41,303 nt of DNA. Origin: a virus. Positions 28,659-36,519 of the stretch are shown here, one piece after another; position 1 is the first letter of the stretch; every line of letters starts with the position of its first letter. The notes under the pieces were generated by a model. It was not told where the DNA came from and made no database searches. It worked only from the letters and a program-made list of their open reading frames with translations. The stretch is from positions 1-41,303 of IMG/VR virus record IMGVR_UViG_3300050821_010580; one strand, 5' to 3'. Position numbers and translations under genes: made by a program.

Positions 28659-28868
28659 ATGTCTAAATTAAGCAGTAAACAGCGTAATAAGCTACCTAAG
28701 AGTGACTTTGGATTACCGGGAGCTGAAAAGTATCCTATGCCAGATAAAAGTCATGCAGCAAATGCTAAAGCGCGTGCTACACAGATGGTAAAAAAAGGTA
28801 AATTGTCACCCGCATCGAAAGAAAAAATTGATGCTAAAGCCAATAAAGTTCTTGGTAAAGGGAAATAA
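28659..28868 (+). CDS. Small basic protein of the KLPxSDFGLP family, 69 aa
   Basis: AAGGAG precedes the ATG. The sequence RNKLPKSDFGLPGAEKYPMPDKSHAANAKARATQMVKKGKLSPASKEKI matches a short, widely conserved phage and bacterial family of unknown function (LPxxxFGxPxxRKYPMPDxxHAxNAxARAxQ). Lys/Ala-rich, likely nucleic-acid or capsid associated. Family recall is by eye. Confidence 0.7.
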   Translation: MSKLSSKQRNKLPKSDFGLPGAEKYPMPDKSHAANAKARATQMVKKGKLSPASKEKIDAKANKVLGKGK

Positions 28869-28869
28869 C

Positions 28870-29226
28870 ATGGAAAATAACATTACAGATTTTTTAAAAG
28901 AGCTTAAGGAATTAAGCGATAAATATAAGATTTATTTTGTTGATCTTTGTCATATTGAATTTTTGCGTGATTTTGAATCTCATTATAGAACAACTATTGT
29001 AGGCCATCCTGATAAATTAGCGGGTTATACAATCGAACCCTTATACGATGATATCAAGTATTCATTTAGACGCGCAATTCCTATAAAATTTAATATAGTG
29101 TGCTCTAAAAGTAGGGAACATATACACTTTATAAATAAAAGAAGATGTTATACGGAATTTTATAAACCTAACGAATTATTCGCTTGTTCTTTAGATACAG
29201 GTGATAAGACATCAGATGAAACTTAA
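28870..29226 (+). CDS. Hypothetical protein, 118 aa
   Basis: Start at ATG 28870 (MENNITDFLKELKELSDKYK), with AAAGGGAAA upstream; an earlier in-frame ATG lies inside the previous gene. The N-terminal half is helical; the rest has a beta-rich stretch (FRRAIPIKFNIVCSKSREHI). It lies between portal and scaffold. Function unknown. Confidence 0.6.
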   Translation: MENNITDFLKELKELSDKYKIYFVDLCHIEFLRDFESHYRTTIVGHPDKLAGYTIEPLYDDIKYSFRRAIPIKFNIVCSKSREHIHFINKRRCYTEFYKPNELFACSLDTGDKTSDET

Positions 29227-29243
29227 TTTAATAGGAGAAACCC

Positions 29244-29411
29244 ATGAAAAAAGCTAAATACGTAACACGCACCGAAATGGACGATTACAAAGAACAGGAT
29301 AAGAAGCAAGACAAAAAGATGATGAAAAAGTCTATGCCAAAACAAAAAGATAACGATATGTCTGATAAAATTCAGTCAAAACGTGAGTCCATGAAAGGCT
29401 ATAGAAAATAA
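29244..29411 (+). CDS. Small highly charged protein, 55 aa
   Basis: AGGAGAAACCC precedes the ATG. Extremely Lys/Asp/Met-rich (EQDKKQDKKMMKKSMPKQKD), no fold expected. Such short basic proteins near the portal are often internal or DNA-associated virion proteins. Last gene before the tRNA-like element and the reversed cassette. Confidence 0.6.
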   Translation: MKKAKYVTRTEMDDYKEQDKKQDKKMMKKSMPKQKDNDMSDKIQSKRESMKGYRK

Positions 29412-29419
29412 GAGTTTAC

Positions 29420-29487
29420 GGCCCCGTAGCATAAGTTAATGCATCCTACCTGAAATAGGACAATCTGGTTCAAGTCCAGCCGGGGTC
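29420..29487 (+). tRNA. tRNA or tRNA-like gene, short and unusual, anticodon uncertain
   Basis: Acceptor GGCCCCG/CGGGGTC (7 pairs, one G-U), D-stem GCAT/ATGC with a 6-nt loop lacking the GG pair, anticodon stem TCCTA/TAGGA with loop CCTGAAA, and a T-arm CTGG-TTCAAGT-CCAG. The loop reads TGA at positions 34-36 but has C instead of the invariant U33; a one-base shift would give GAA. Only 68 nt, with a 3-nt variable loop and no encoded CCA. A T-run follows. Probably degenerate or a phage-type tRNA. Confidence 0.5.
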
Positions 29488-29507
29488 TTTTTTTGTTAGC
29501 AACATAA

Positions 29508-29533
29508 GATAATACCCAATATTGGGTATTATC
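29508..29533. terminator. 26-bp perfect palindrome between convergent units
   Basis: The half GATAATACCCAAT (29508-29520) is followed at once by its exact reverse complement (29521-29533). It lies between the end of the tRNA-like element and the 3' end of the leftward cassette, where a bidirectional terminator is expected; no U-run follows. An operator for the cassette's DNA-binding protein is an alternative. Confidence 0.5.
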
Positions 29534-29571
29534 GTAGTATGGTCTAGGCTGTTTCTGGACGCATTTATTTT

Positions 29572-30663
29572 TTAATAATTATAAATTTTATTATTTATAA
29601 TTGAAGAAATAAGTGACGCAGAGCAGCCATATATTTTTGATAATTCTCTCCCTGATAATTCACTATTTCTTATTTTATTTATTTCTTGGTCAGAAAATTT
29701 TCTTTTAAATTTCATGGATTTTATGTCTTTATCCTTGTATTTATTAACATAGTTCACATTGTTTCTTCTTATTTTAAAGATAGTACTTTTGTGAACATTG
29801 AACTTATTGCATAAAACAGAATAATGTGAGGTGGTATCATTTTTAATTTCATCAATCTGGTCGGCAGTTAATCTTGGTGTATTCTTACCGTATGGTAAAT
29901 GAGAAGCTTTACCTATATTTTTATGTATTCTTCCATTCTTAATATCAGAAATTGTATCAAGACGTTTAATTCCGAATTTTTCACACAATTCTTTTTGAGA
30001 CAGATCTTTATTATTTTTTATAAAAATAATTTCATCTTCTTTCAAAAAATGTAATTTATCAAATGATTTTTTTCTTTCAATGTTTTTAGTACATTTTTTT
30101 CGGTATTTAGTAATCAAGTCAACACAACAGTTGAATTTTTTAGCCAATTCATGCCTGTTATATTTTTCTTCTGGAGTGGTGGATATTTCTTGTATTTCTT
30201 TTTTATTTAACTTTCTATTTTTTTTATCTACTGACGTACAAGGAGGTATATATTTATTTTTATCTACCGGATTAACTTTAAAATACTTAGATAGTTTTTT
30301 TACATTTTCTTTAAATTCCTCGGTTTCGCTTCTTTTCTTCATTCTTAATGAATGTTTATTTGAAAATTCTTTTGTGCATAATCCATATTTTATTGGAATT
30401 CCAAATTTTATTTTGTAATCTCTTACTGGAATTCTATGAATAAAAGAAAGATGAACAGCAAGTGTAGTATAATCTTTACCACATAAAAGACATGTAATTT
30501 TATCATGAGATAAATATTCTTTTATTTGATCTGCGCTTTCAAATTTAAAATTATCGGGGTAGCCTGTATATTTTTTAGCATTAATATTTCTATATTTTCT
30601 ATTTCTATCGCTTGGTATATGATTCCATTTCCAAGAATATTTTCTAACGTTTAATGAACCCAT
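29572..30663 (-). CDS. Ros/MucR-type zinc-finger protein with repeated HTH modules, 363 aa
   Basis: Residues 58-76 have Cys58-x2-Cys61-x9-His71-x4-His76, exactly the spacing of the prokaryotic Ros/MucR zinc finger, followed by RDYKIKFGIPIKYGLC like MucR's YR.KWGLP. The rest holds four short HTH-like units ending near residues 192, 245, 307 and 363 (ELAKKFNCCVDLITKYRK; ELCEKFGIKRLDTISDIK; VLCNKFNVHKSTIFKIRR; ELSKIYGCSASLISSIIN). Much longer than MucR (~150 aa). Strongly basic, so DNA-binding at an extended site is likely. The HTH repeats resemble those trailing homing endonucleases; no nuclease domain is visible. Confidence 0.75.
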   Translation of the reverse strand: MGSLNVRKYSWKWNHIPSDRNRKYRNINAKKYTGYPDNFKFESADQIKEYLSHDKITCLLCGKDYTTLAVHLSFIHRIPVRDYKIKFGIPIKYGLCTKEFSNKHSLRMKKRSETEEFKENVKKLSKYFKVNPVDKNKYIPPCTSVDKKNRKLNKKEIQEISTTPEEKYNRHELAKKFNCCVDLITKYRKKCTKNIERKKSFDKLHFLKEDEIIFIKNNKDLSQKELCEKFGIKRLDTISDIKNGRIHKNIGKASHLPYGKNTPRLTADQIDEIKNDTTSHYSVLCNKFNVHKSTIFKIRRNNVNYVNKYKDKDIKSMKFKRKFSDQEINKIRNSELSGRELSKIYGCSASLISSIINNKIYNY

Positions 30664-30664
30664 A

Positions 30665-30997
30665 CTATTTATTCCTAGTAATCAAATAAGCCTCAATCAT
30701 CGATCGTTCTATTGGGCTCAGCTTTTTTATTCGGTATAGCAGTCTGACTTCATCGGGCATAGTGGTAAGCCCATGAAGTAGCTCATCCATAGTAATGCTA
30801 AAGTATTTTGCTATCTTGTATAAATTGAAATATGAGTGGTGGACGAAACAATCGTTGTCCTCAATGTTTGCTATGGTTTGCCTGCTTACAAGAATCGAAT
30901 CTGCCAACTCTTCCTGAGTTACGGATTTTTCTTCCCGAATGTGCTTTAAGTTATTAGCTAGTTTTGACTTTAAATCAGCGAATTCTAAATATGACAT
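30665..30997 (-). CDS. XRE-family repressor, 110 aa
   Basis: Residues ~15-70 form a canonical HTH_3: LKHIREEKSVTQEELADSILVSRQTIANIE. The C-terminal tail (SITMDELLHGLTTMPDEVRLLYRIKKLSPIERSMIEAYL) follows the usual pattern of short transcriptional repressors with a dimerisation helix. GAGG precedes the ATG, and the stop lies just before the zinc-finger gene's start, so both are co-transcribed. A dyad overlaps the promoter upstream. Probably controls its own operon and perhaps the divergent late genes. Confidence 0.8.
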   Translation of the reverse strand: MSYLEFADLKSKLANNLKHIREEKSVTQEELADSILVSRQTIANIEDNDCFVHHSYFNLYKIAKYFSITMDELLHGLTTMPDEVRLLYRIKKLSPIERSMIEAYLITRNK

Positions 30998-31013
30998 TTT
31001 ACCTCTATGTAAA

Positions 31014-31081
31014 GCATAACATCCATGTTTTGCAAATTGTAATGTACATCGTTTTACTAAAAAAGTAAATGACTATATAAA
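31014..31081. promoter_or_regulatory. Divergent promoters with operator-like dyads
   Basis: GCATAACAT-CC-ATGTTTTGC (31014-31033) is a near-perfect dyad overlapping a leftward promoter (TTACAA, 18 bp, TATGCT) for the XRE gene. Rightward, TTTACT (31053-31058), 17 bp, TATAAA (31076-31081) could drive the scaffold/coat genes, with its own dyad TTTACT-AAAAA-AGTAAA. So the structural genes after the cassette may have a separate promoter, under XRE control. Confidence 0.5.
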
Positions 31082-31166
31082 GAAATTACGTTCTAAAACG
31101 GCGCGAACATGACGCAGTATATCATGGCGGTAACGTGTAACGGTAAACACGGCGATAAGGTGATTG

Positions 31167-31976
31167 ATGGATCAAGTTGAAAATCAAGTTCAGGATGAAC
31201 AATCATCAGGACTTCAAAGTAATGTAGATAATTCTCAAGTTGAATCTAATGTTGAAGAACATGAGAGTGAGAAGGTAGTTGAATCTACTGATGGCGAAAG
31301 CCATACGGAATCGGATAAGTTTGACGATCCAAAAATGGAAGCAATGTTCCAAAAGCGTTTAGCTAGGTCAGAGCGGAAATTAGAAAAGAAATTGCAGGAT
31401 AAATATAGTGGCTATCGGCCAGATACTTTTTCTAATCAATTTTATGGTCAGCAACACTATCCTCAGCCGCACCAGCAGTATCAACAATCTTTATCACCAG
31501 ACCAACAAGAATTAGCTCGACAAGAGCAGGCTTTAAACAGCTGGGTAGATCAACGTGTTAATCAGGTTGTTCAACAGAAAGAAAGGCAAAGTTTTTACGA
31601 GCAAATTCAGGAGCACTCTGCAAAAGATGAAGACTATGATGATTTTATGAATTATGAATTACCTAAATTAGGTAATAAAGCTTCAACCTTACTTGAACTT
31701 TCAAAAGACATTAAAGATCCACGGATTTTATTTGACATTTACAAATCAAATCCAATTGATTTCAAAAAATTGGCCGCCTTAGAGCCCATTCAACAAGCTA
31801 TGAGGCTCGGAGAATTTAGGGGTAAACGCAGTGTACCGACTCGAAAGACCGTTAGTAGTGCACCAGAGCCAATTCAAGATATCAACTCACGATCAGCTTA
31901 TCAGAAACCAGACCATGAGCTTGACGTGAGTGACCGTATTGCCCGCAAACGCGCCGAAATGAGGTCATCACGTTAA
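31167..31976 (+). CDS. Scaffolding protein, 269 aa
   Basis: Position between portal and coat, size (P22 gp8 is 303 aa) and composition fit: very acidic N-terminus (QDEQSSGLQSNVDNSQVES), Gln-rich middle (PQPHQQYQQSLSPDQQELAR), helical body, and a basic C-terminal helical tail (HELDVSDRIARKRAEMRSSR) that in P22 binds coat. Start at ATG 31167 after AAGG. Should template procapsid assembly and leave before DNA filling. Confidence 0.75.
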   Translation: MDQVENQVQDEQSSGLQSNVDNSQVESNVEEHESEKVVESTDGESHTESDKFDDPKMEAMFQKRLARSERKLEKKLQDKYSGYRPDTFSNQFYGQQHYPQPHQQYQQSLSPDQQELARQEQALNSWVDQRVNQVVQQKERQSFYEQIQEHSAKDEDYDDFMNYELPKLGNKASTLLELSKDIKDPRILFDIYKSNPIDFKKLAALEPIQQAMRLGEFRGKRSVPTRKTVSSAPEPIQDINSRSAYQKPDHELDVSDRIARKRAEMRSSR

Positions 31977-32005
31977 ATTATTAACTAATTTAATGAGGTG
32001 AAACT

Positions 32006-33259
32006 ATGCCTACCGTACAAGGTATAAATGTATCGCAGTTAGTTGCTGATGAGGCACTAATGCAATTTGTTCTTAAGTGTCCAATGGCTTCTTTTGGTGG
32101 AAAACTAGGTGAAGCCACTTGGAAAGACATGAAGTGGTCTTTAAACAGAAGTATTGATATTCCAAAGCGTAACTTTATGATTGCTAGTCAGGGTATGACG
32201 GCACAAAATACAACGCTTGTTGAAGAAACTGTGCCAGTAATTGCACCATTGCCTTTAAATACCATGTTTCCATCAGACGCTTATGACACCATTTTTAACT
32301 ATGGTGGTATGAGCAACGATCCTAAGCGTGGCTTAGGTATGGTTGAGAGAGTGATTGAGCCTTCCGTTCGCGCGATTAAAGTTTTATTGGAAAATCGCTT
32401 AATGACTGAATTTGGTAATAACTATTATCAAGCAATAGGTACCCCAGGAACGCCTTTAAGTCAGTTTTCATCAATTACCCCGATTAATGCCTTAGCTGAC
32501 CGCATGGAAATAATGGGCGATAATATGTGTATTTTTACCTCTCCTGAAAACTACTCAAGTTTATCGGCTGGTGTAGGCGCTGGTAGCAATGCACCCTTTA
32601 ACCCATCATACAATAATTCTATTATTCGAAAATTGATGTTACCAGAAATGGCAGATTTCGGGATCATGAAAACTAACTTCGTACAACAACATGTATTTGG
32701 TACGGCTTATTCAGACACGACTACTGTAACAACCACTATGACTGACGGTTCCAGTACAATTCAATTAACAATTGGTTCTGGGCATACCGTATTAGCTGGA
32801 GATTTGTTTGAGGTAGAAGGTGTTTATTCTGTATCACCAACCAGTAAAATCCCCTATGGAAAATTGCGTGGATTTGTAGCTAATGTTGATGCAACTGTAT
32901 CAGGTACCACTGCAACAATTACGTTGCCTACTCCATTATATGCAACAGGCCCTCGCCAAAATGTTACAGCTTTACCACAAACGGGCGCAGCTGTTACGTG
33001 GAAGGCAATTATGTCTGGTGCTAATGCAGGTACTGTTACAAAGAGTTACTGTTTAATGCCAGCGTCTTATTCTGTTACCTCGTTAACAATGCCTGATTTA
33101 TGGGGCGCGGAAAATGGTTTAAGCCGAGATAAAGATTCTGAAATGCAATTCAAGGTCACCAAACAAGGATTAGTCGAAACGTATGTAAACGAATTACGTT
33201 TAGATTTGGCTGCTGTCTGGCGTGCATTTGCAGATTACGGAATAGTAATCCTTAGTTAA
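32006..33259 (+). CDS. Major capsid (coat) protein, P22 gp5-like, 417 aa
   Basis: GAGGTGAAA precedes the ATG. Follows scaffold directly and has the length of P22 gp5 (430 aa). HK97-fold features seen: N-terminal arm (GINVSQLVADEALMQF), spine/P-domain region (PFNPSYNNSIIRKLMLPEM), and an inserted beta-rich stretch (DTTTVTTTMTDGSSTIQLTI to VTWKAI, residues ~235-335) where P22 has its insertion domain. Forms the T=7 head. Confidence 0.88.
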   Translation: MPTVQGINVSQLVADEALMQFVLKCPMASFGGKLGEATWKDMKWSLNRSIDIPKRNFMIASQGMTAQNTTLVEETVPVIAPLPLNTMFPSDAYDTIFNYGGMSNDPKRGLGMVERVIEPSVRAIKVLLENRLMTEFGNNYYQAIGTPGTPLSQFSSITPINALADRMEIMGDNMCIFTSPENYSSLSAGVGAGSNAPFNPSYNNSIIRKLMLPEMADFGIMKTNFVQQHVFGTAYSDTTTVTTTMTDGSSTIQLTIGSGHTVLAGDLFEVEGVYSVSPTSKIPYGKLRGFVANVDATVSGTTATITLPTPLYATGPRQNVTALPQTGAAVTWKAIMSGANAGTVTKSYCLMPASYSVTSLTMPDLWGAENGLSRDKDSEMQFKVTKQGLVETYVNELRLDLAAVWRAFADYGIVILS

Positions 33260-33279
33260 TTAATAGCGGAAAATCAACG

Positions 33280-34002
33280 ATGAGCAATAAAAACGTTAGA
33301 TCCATTATTTTAAGGGCCTATCAGGATGCAAATATTGTTGGCCAAGGTCGCGATATGGCGGACTATCAGCTCAGTGATGGATTAGAAAGTTTAAACGAGC
33401 TCATCGTTGATTTAAGCAGTTCAGGCGTAACTATTCCTTATCAAACACGATTAAATTTTAACTTACAAACCAATGTTCAAGACTATCGCATTGACATGAA
33501 TCCTGGGGCTGCCGTTGAATCTCAGCCTTTGACAGATTTAAATTTTGTAACTGTATATTTGGGAAGTGTTGCTATACCCATTAAAATAATTACAACTGCG
33601 TCATATTATTTAGCAAATAGAAATACTACGGGGTCTTCTATTCCTGAATCAGTTTTGTTAAGAAAAAGTAATAACTCAAGTACACTGACATTCTATTTAA
33701 TTCCTGCGCAGGTATTAAATTGTGATGTTGTTGGATTAACTCAAATGTCGGAAGTAAATGGTACTGAATTAGTAAGTTCAATGCCTACTATCTGGCGAAG
33801 ATTTTTAAGATTCTCATTGGCAATTGAATTTGCTGCCTGCAATCAATCTTTAGAATTACCAGACTGGTACAAGTCGGAATATGACAAGCTATACAACAAG
33901 CTTGTCAGTAATTCTCCGCTTAATGTGCAAAGTGACAATAATGTTTTTTTCACAAGCAGTGGTTATACGCAAGATATTAAAACCTATGGTGGACTATGCT
34001 AG
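33280..34002 (+). CDS. Head completion/tail accessory factor, P22 gp4-like, 240 aa
   Basis: The N-terminal helical motif SNKNVRSIILRAYQDANIVGQGRDMADYQLSDGLESLNELIVDLSSSG is typical of gp4-type adaptor proteins that bind below the portal. The rest is longer than P22 gp4 (166 aa) and beta-rich. P22 gp4 also has muralytic activity, but no catalytic residues can be assigned here. The stop overlaps the gp10-like gene by 7 bp. Confidence 0.8.
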   Translation: MSNKNVRSIILRAYQDANIVGQGRDMADYQLSDGLESLNELIVDLSSSGVTIPYQTRLNFNLQTNVQDYRIDMNPGAAVESQPLTDLNFVTVYLGSVAIPIKIITTASYYLANRNTTGSSIPESVLLRKSNNSSTLTFYLIPAQVLNCDVVGLTQMSEVNGTELVSSMPTIWRRFLRFSLAIEFAACNQSLELPDWYKSEYDKLYNKLVSNSPLNVQSDNNVFFTSSGYTQDIKTYGGLC

Positions 34003-35489
34003 CAGGACAAAAGGTAGTTCCCTACAATCTAATTTCTGGCTTTGACAAAGGAATTGTGCCAAAGATAGGTACTCAGCGTGCCTTAAATGTCTATGTTATT
34101 TATCCAAACGACCCAGAAGATTTTCCGGCTCTCTATGATCTACCGGGAATTAAAGGAGTTACTACCATTGGATCTGATCCTAATGCAGTATGTCGAAATC
34201 TCATTAAAGTTGGTGATTATTTATATGCTGTGTATGGTCAGAATATTTATAGGTTAGATAACAATCTTTTTCCTATACAGCTGGGAGGGTCGCTTTCAAC
34301 TGATCAAGGTGTCGTAAGATCATCTCAAAACGAAAATCAAATAATTTGGGTAGATGGTGTTGATGGGTATGTATGGAATTTCATAACGGAAATAGCCACT
34401 TTTCCAATACCCAGAACAGGGGCATCACAACCATTTCCATTTCAACCTTTGGATATCACTAACCTGGATGGTTACGGTATTGTTGTGCAGGGAGAATCTA
34501 ATAATTGGTTATGGTCAGCTCTTAATGATTTTTTAGTGTGGACAATAGATCAAGGGGGAGGGGCTGCTAAGATAGTTTCTCAGCCTACCACTTGTTCGGC
34601 TATTTCAACCATTAATAGGAAATTATTCATATTTGGAACCACGATTTGCGAACCTTGGTATGACGATCCTGTCAATGATAATCAGCCATTTCAACGAAAC
34701 AATAATCTAATTTTTGAGTTTGGTACGCAAGCGAGAGGATCAGTTATACAAAATTACAGTCGCCTCGTGTGGCTTGCCTCTACCAAAAACGGTTTTGATT
34801 CGGTAAAAATGAGCGATGGGGGTTTTCCCATTTCCATTAGCTCTCCAGAAATTGAATATGTATTTCGAGAATATGAAGAGCAATACGGAATTTCAGATGC
34901 TATTGCGATGCTGTACAAAGAAAATGGCCATATTTTTTATGAAATAGCATTTCCAACGGCAAATCATAGCTGGGTATGCGATTTGTCCGCGCCTAATCCA
35001 ACTGAAGCATGGTTTGAGCGTCAAATGAATAATGGAAATAGATTTATTGGACAGTTTTATGCGGAATTTAACGGAAAACATTATGTTGGGTCTGCTGTTG
35101 ACAATAGATTATTTGAATTATCTTCTGATTATGGCACTTATGATGACGAGGTCTTTTTAAGAAGAATTATCGGAAGCACTTTTCAGTCGGAGGCATTGAA
35201 AAAAATAGCTATTTATCGATGGGAGTTTGACCTATTAATGGGTACTGGTTCACCAGATGGATTAAATGCAGATCCATTATTTTATTTATCCATATCAGAC
35301 GATGCAGGCGTTACCTTTGGTAATCGAATCACAGCTAATGTTGGTGAGATAGGTCATAGAAACTGGTCTTTATTTTTTAATAGACTTGGTACGCAGCGAA
35401 TGTTTACTCCTATGATTGAGTTTTATAACAATGTTCCGACGGCCATGCTTAGATCGGTAATAACCATGAGGGAGACACAAGCGTCATGA
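33996..35489 (+). CDS. Packaged-DNA stabilisation protein, P22 gp10-like, 497 aa
   Basis: Length is near P22 gp10 (472 aa). Composition is beta-propeller-like, with repeated W/G/Y-rich blades (GDYLYAVYGQNIYRLDN; NQIIWVDGVDGYVWNF; GNRFIGQFYAEFNGKHYVGSAVDNRLFELS). In P22 gp10 forms the hub beneath gp4 that closes the portal channel and holds tailspikes and needle. Order portal-coat-gp4-gp10 is conserved. Confidence 0.85.
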   Translation: MLAGQKVVPYNLISGFDKGIVPKIGTQRALNVYVIYPNDPEDFPALYDLPGIKGVTTIGSDPNAVCRNLIKVGDYLYAVYGQNIYRLDNNLFPIQLGGSLSTDQGVVRSSQNENQIIWVDGVDGYVWNFITEIATFPIPRTGASQPFPFQPLDITNLDGYGIVVQGESNNWLWSALNDFLVWTIDQGGGAAKIVSQPTTCSAISTINRKLFIFGTTICEPWYDDPVNDNQPFQRNNNLIFEFGTQARGSVIQNYSRLVWLASTKNGFDSVKMSDGGFPISISSPEIEYVFREYEEQYGISDAIAMLYKENGHIFYEIAFPTANHSWVCDLSAPNPTEAWFERQMNNGNRFIGQFYAEFNGKHYVGSAVDNRLFELSSDYGTYDDEVFLRRIIGSTFQSEALKKIAIYRWEFDLLMGTGSPDGLNADPLFYLSISDDAGVTFGNRITANVGEIGHRNWSLFFNRLGTQRMFTPMIEFYNNVPTAMLRSVITMRETQAS

Positions 35490-35911
35490 GTCTACCTAAT
35501 AAGCAAATTAGTCATCCACTTATAGAATATCCTTTGACTGATAAAAAAGGAATGGTTACTACTTTTCATATGGATTGGCTAAATAGTATAAAACCTATTT
35601 TAGAAAATACTATTACCAATCAGTATATTTCAACACCTCACATTGCATCAGACCAAATTGCAAAGATTTCAAAACCGCAATTTGGTATGGAGGTTTATGA
35701 CACTGATGCAAATAAACGACGCGTCAATGAAAATGGTTCATGGAAATATTACAACACTTCTAGTTCTCAATTTGCAAATTCTACGCCAGGTATTACTACA
35801 GAGCAGAGGGATGCATTAAATTCAAGTCATGGTGACTTTATCGTTAATAATGACATTAATTTGCCTCAGATTTATTTAAATGGTGTCTGGAAGACGCTAA
35901 ATGTTTCATAA
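35486..35911 (+). CDS. Tail protein in the needle position, 141 aa
   Basis: Overlaps the gp10-like gene by 4 bp (ATGA). In P22 this place holds the needle gp26, but this product is short and not obviously coiled coil. It has a fibre-like segment GMEVYDTDANKRRVNENGSWKYYNTSS and a helical N-terminal part. It may be a reduced needle or another tail plug. Confidence 0.6.
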   Translation: MSLPNKQISHPLIEYPLTDKKGMVTTFHMDWLNSIKPILENTITNQYISTPHIASDQIAKISKPQFGMEVYDTDANKRRVNENGSWKYYNTSSSQFANSTPGITTEQRDALNSSHGDFIVNNDINLPQIYLNGVWKTLNVS

Positions 35912-35922
35912 GGATATGAACT

Positions 35923-36519
35923 ATGAGTTTTTGGGATGATTTTTTAAGCGGTGGTTATGACCAAGCAAGTCAAGGATATCAAAATGGTATCAATGGCATT
36001 AATGATTATTACAATAAAGCTACTGGCTTTATGAACCCTTATCAACAATTTGGTCAAGGCGAATTAGGTGCATATGGTCAGGGTGTTAATGCAATGGCTG
36101 ATCCTAATAAATTCATTAATGGAATCATGTCTAATTATTCAATGTCACCTCAAGCGCAATTCCAGCAACAACAAGGTCAAAAAGGAATTAATGCGGGTGC
36201 GGCAGCATCAGGAATGTTGGGAAGTAGTCCTGAAGCGCAGCAGCTCAGTCAATTCAACCAACAGGTTACTAATAATGATCAGAGCAACTATCTCAATCAG
36301 AGATTAGGTGTTTACGATCAATTTTTAAATGGCGCGGGAAATATTGCAAATATGGGTTATGGCGCGGCGGGTCAAATGGGTAACTGGGCTATGGATGCTG
36401 GGGGAAGCCTTGCGCAACTCTACGGTCAACAAGGAATGGCTAATATGTATGGTGCTCAATCAATGCTTGGTGATATTGGTAGTGCGGCTGGATTTGCCTA
36501 TGGAAAAGGGTGGTTATAA
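35923..36519 (+). CDS. Internal/ejection protein, P22 gp7-like, 198 aa
   Basis: GGAT precedes the ATG. Gly/Gln/Asn/Ala-rich with little structure: FQQQQGQKGINAGAAASGMLGSSPEAQQL then NQRLGVYDQFLNGAGNIANMGYGAAGQMG. Such sequence is typical of the smallest injected protein of P22-like phages, which enters the cell envelope with the DNA. The stop overlaps the next ATG (TAATG). Confidence 0.65.
   Translation: MSFWDDFLSGGYDQASQGYQNGINGINDYYNKATGFMNPYQQFGQGELGAYGQGVNAMADPNKFINGIMSNYSMSPQAQFQQQQGQKGINAGAAASGMLGSSPEAQQLSQFNQQVTNNDQSNYLNQRLGVYDQFLNGAGNIANMGYGAAGQMGNWAMDAGGSLAQLYGQQGMANMYGAQSMLGDIGSAAGFAYGKGWL

Noticed and set aside
30080-30418. 112-codon open frame opposite the zinc-finger gene
   Set aside because: Phe/Leu/Ser-rich antisense translation of a Lys-rich gene; typical shadow frame.
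35486-35911. Tail needle gp26 homologue
   Set aside because: The position fits, but the protein is too short and lacks the long coiled coil, so only the position is reported.
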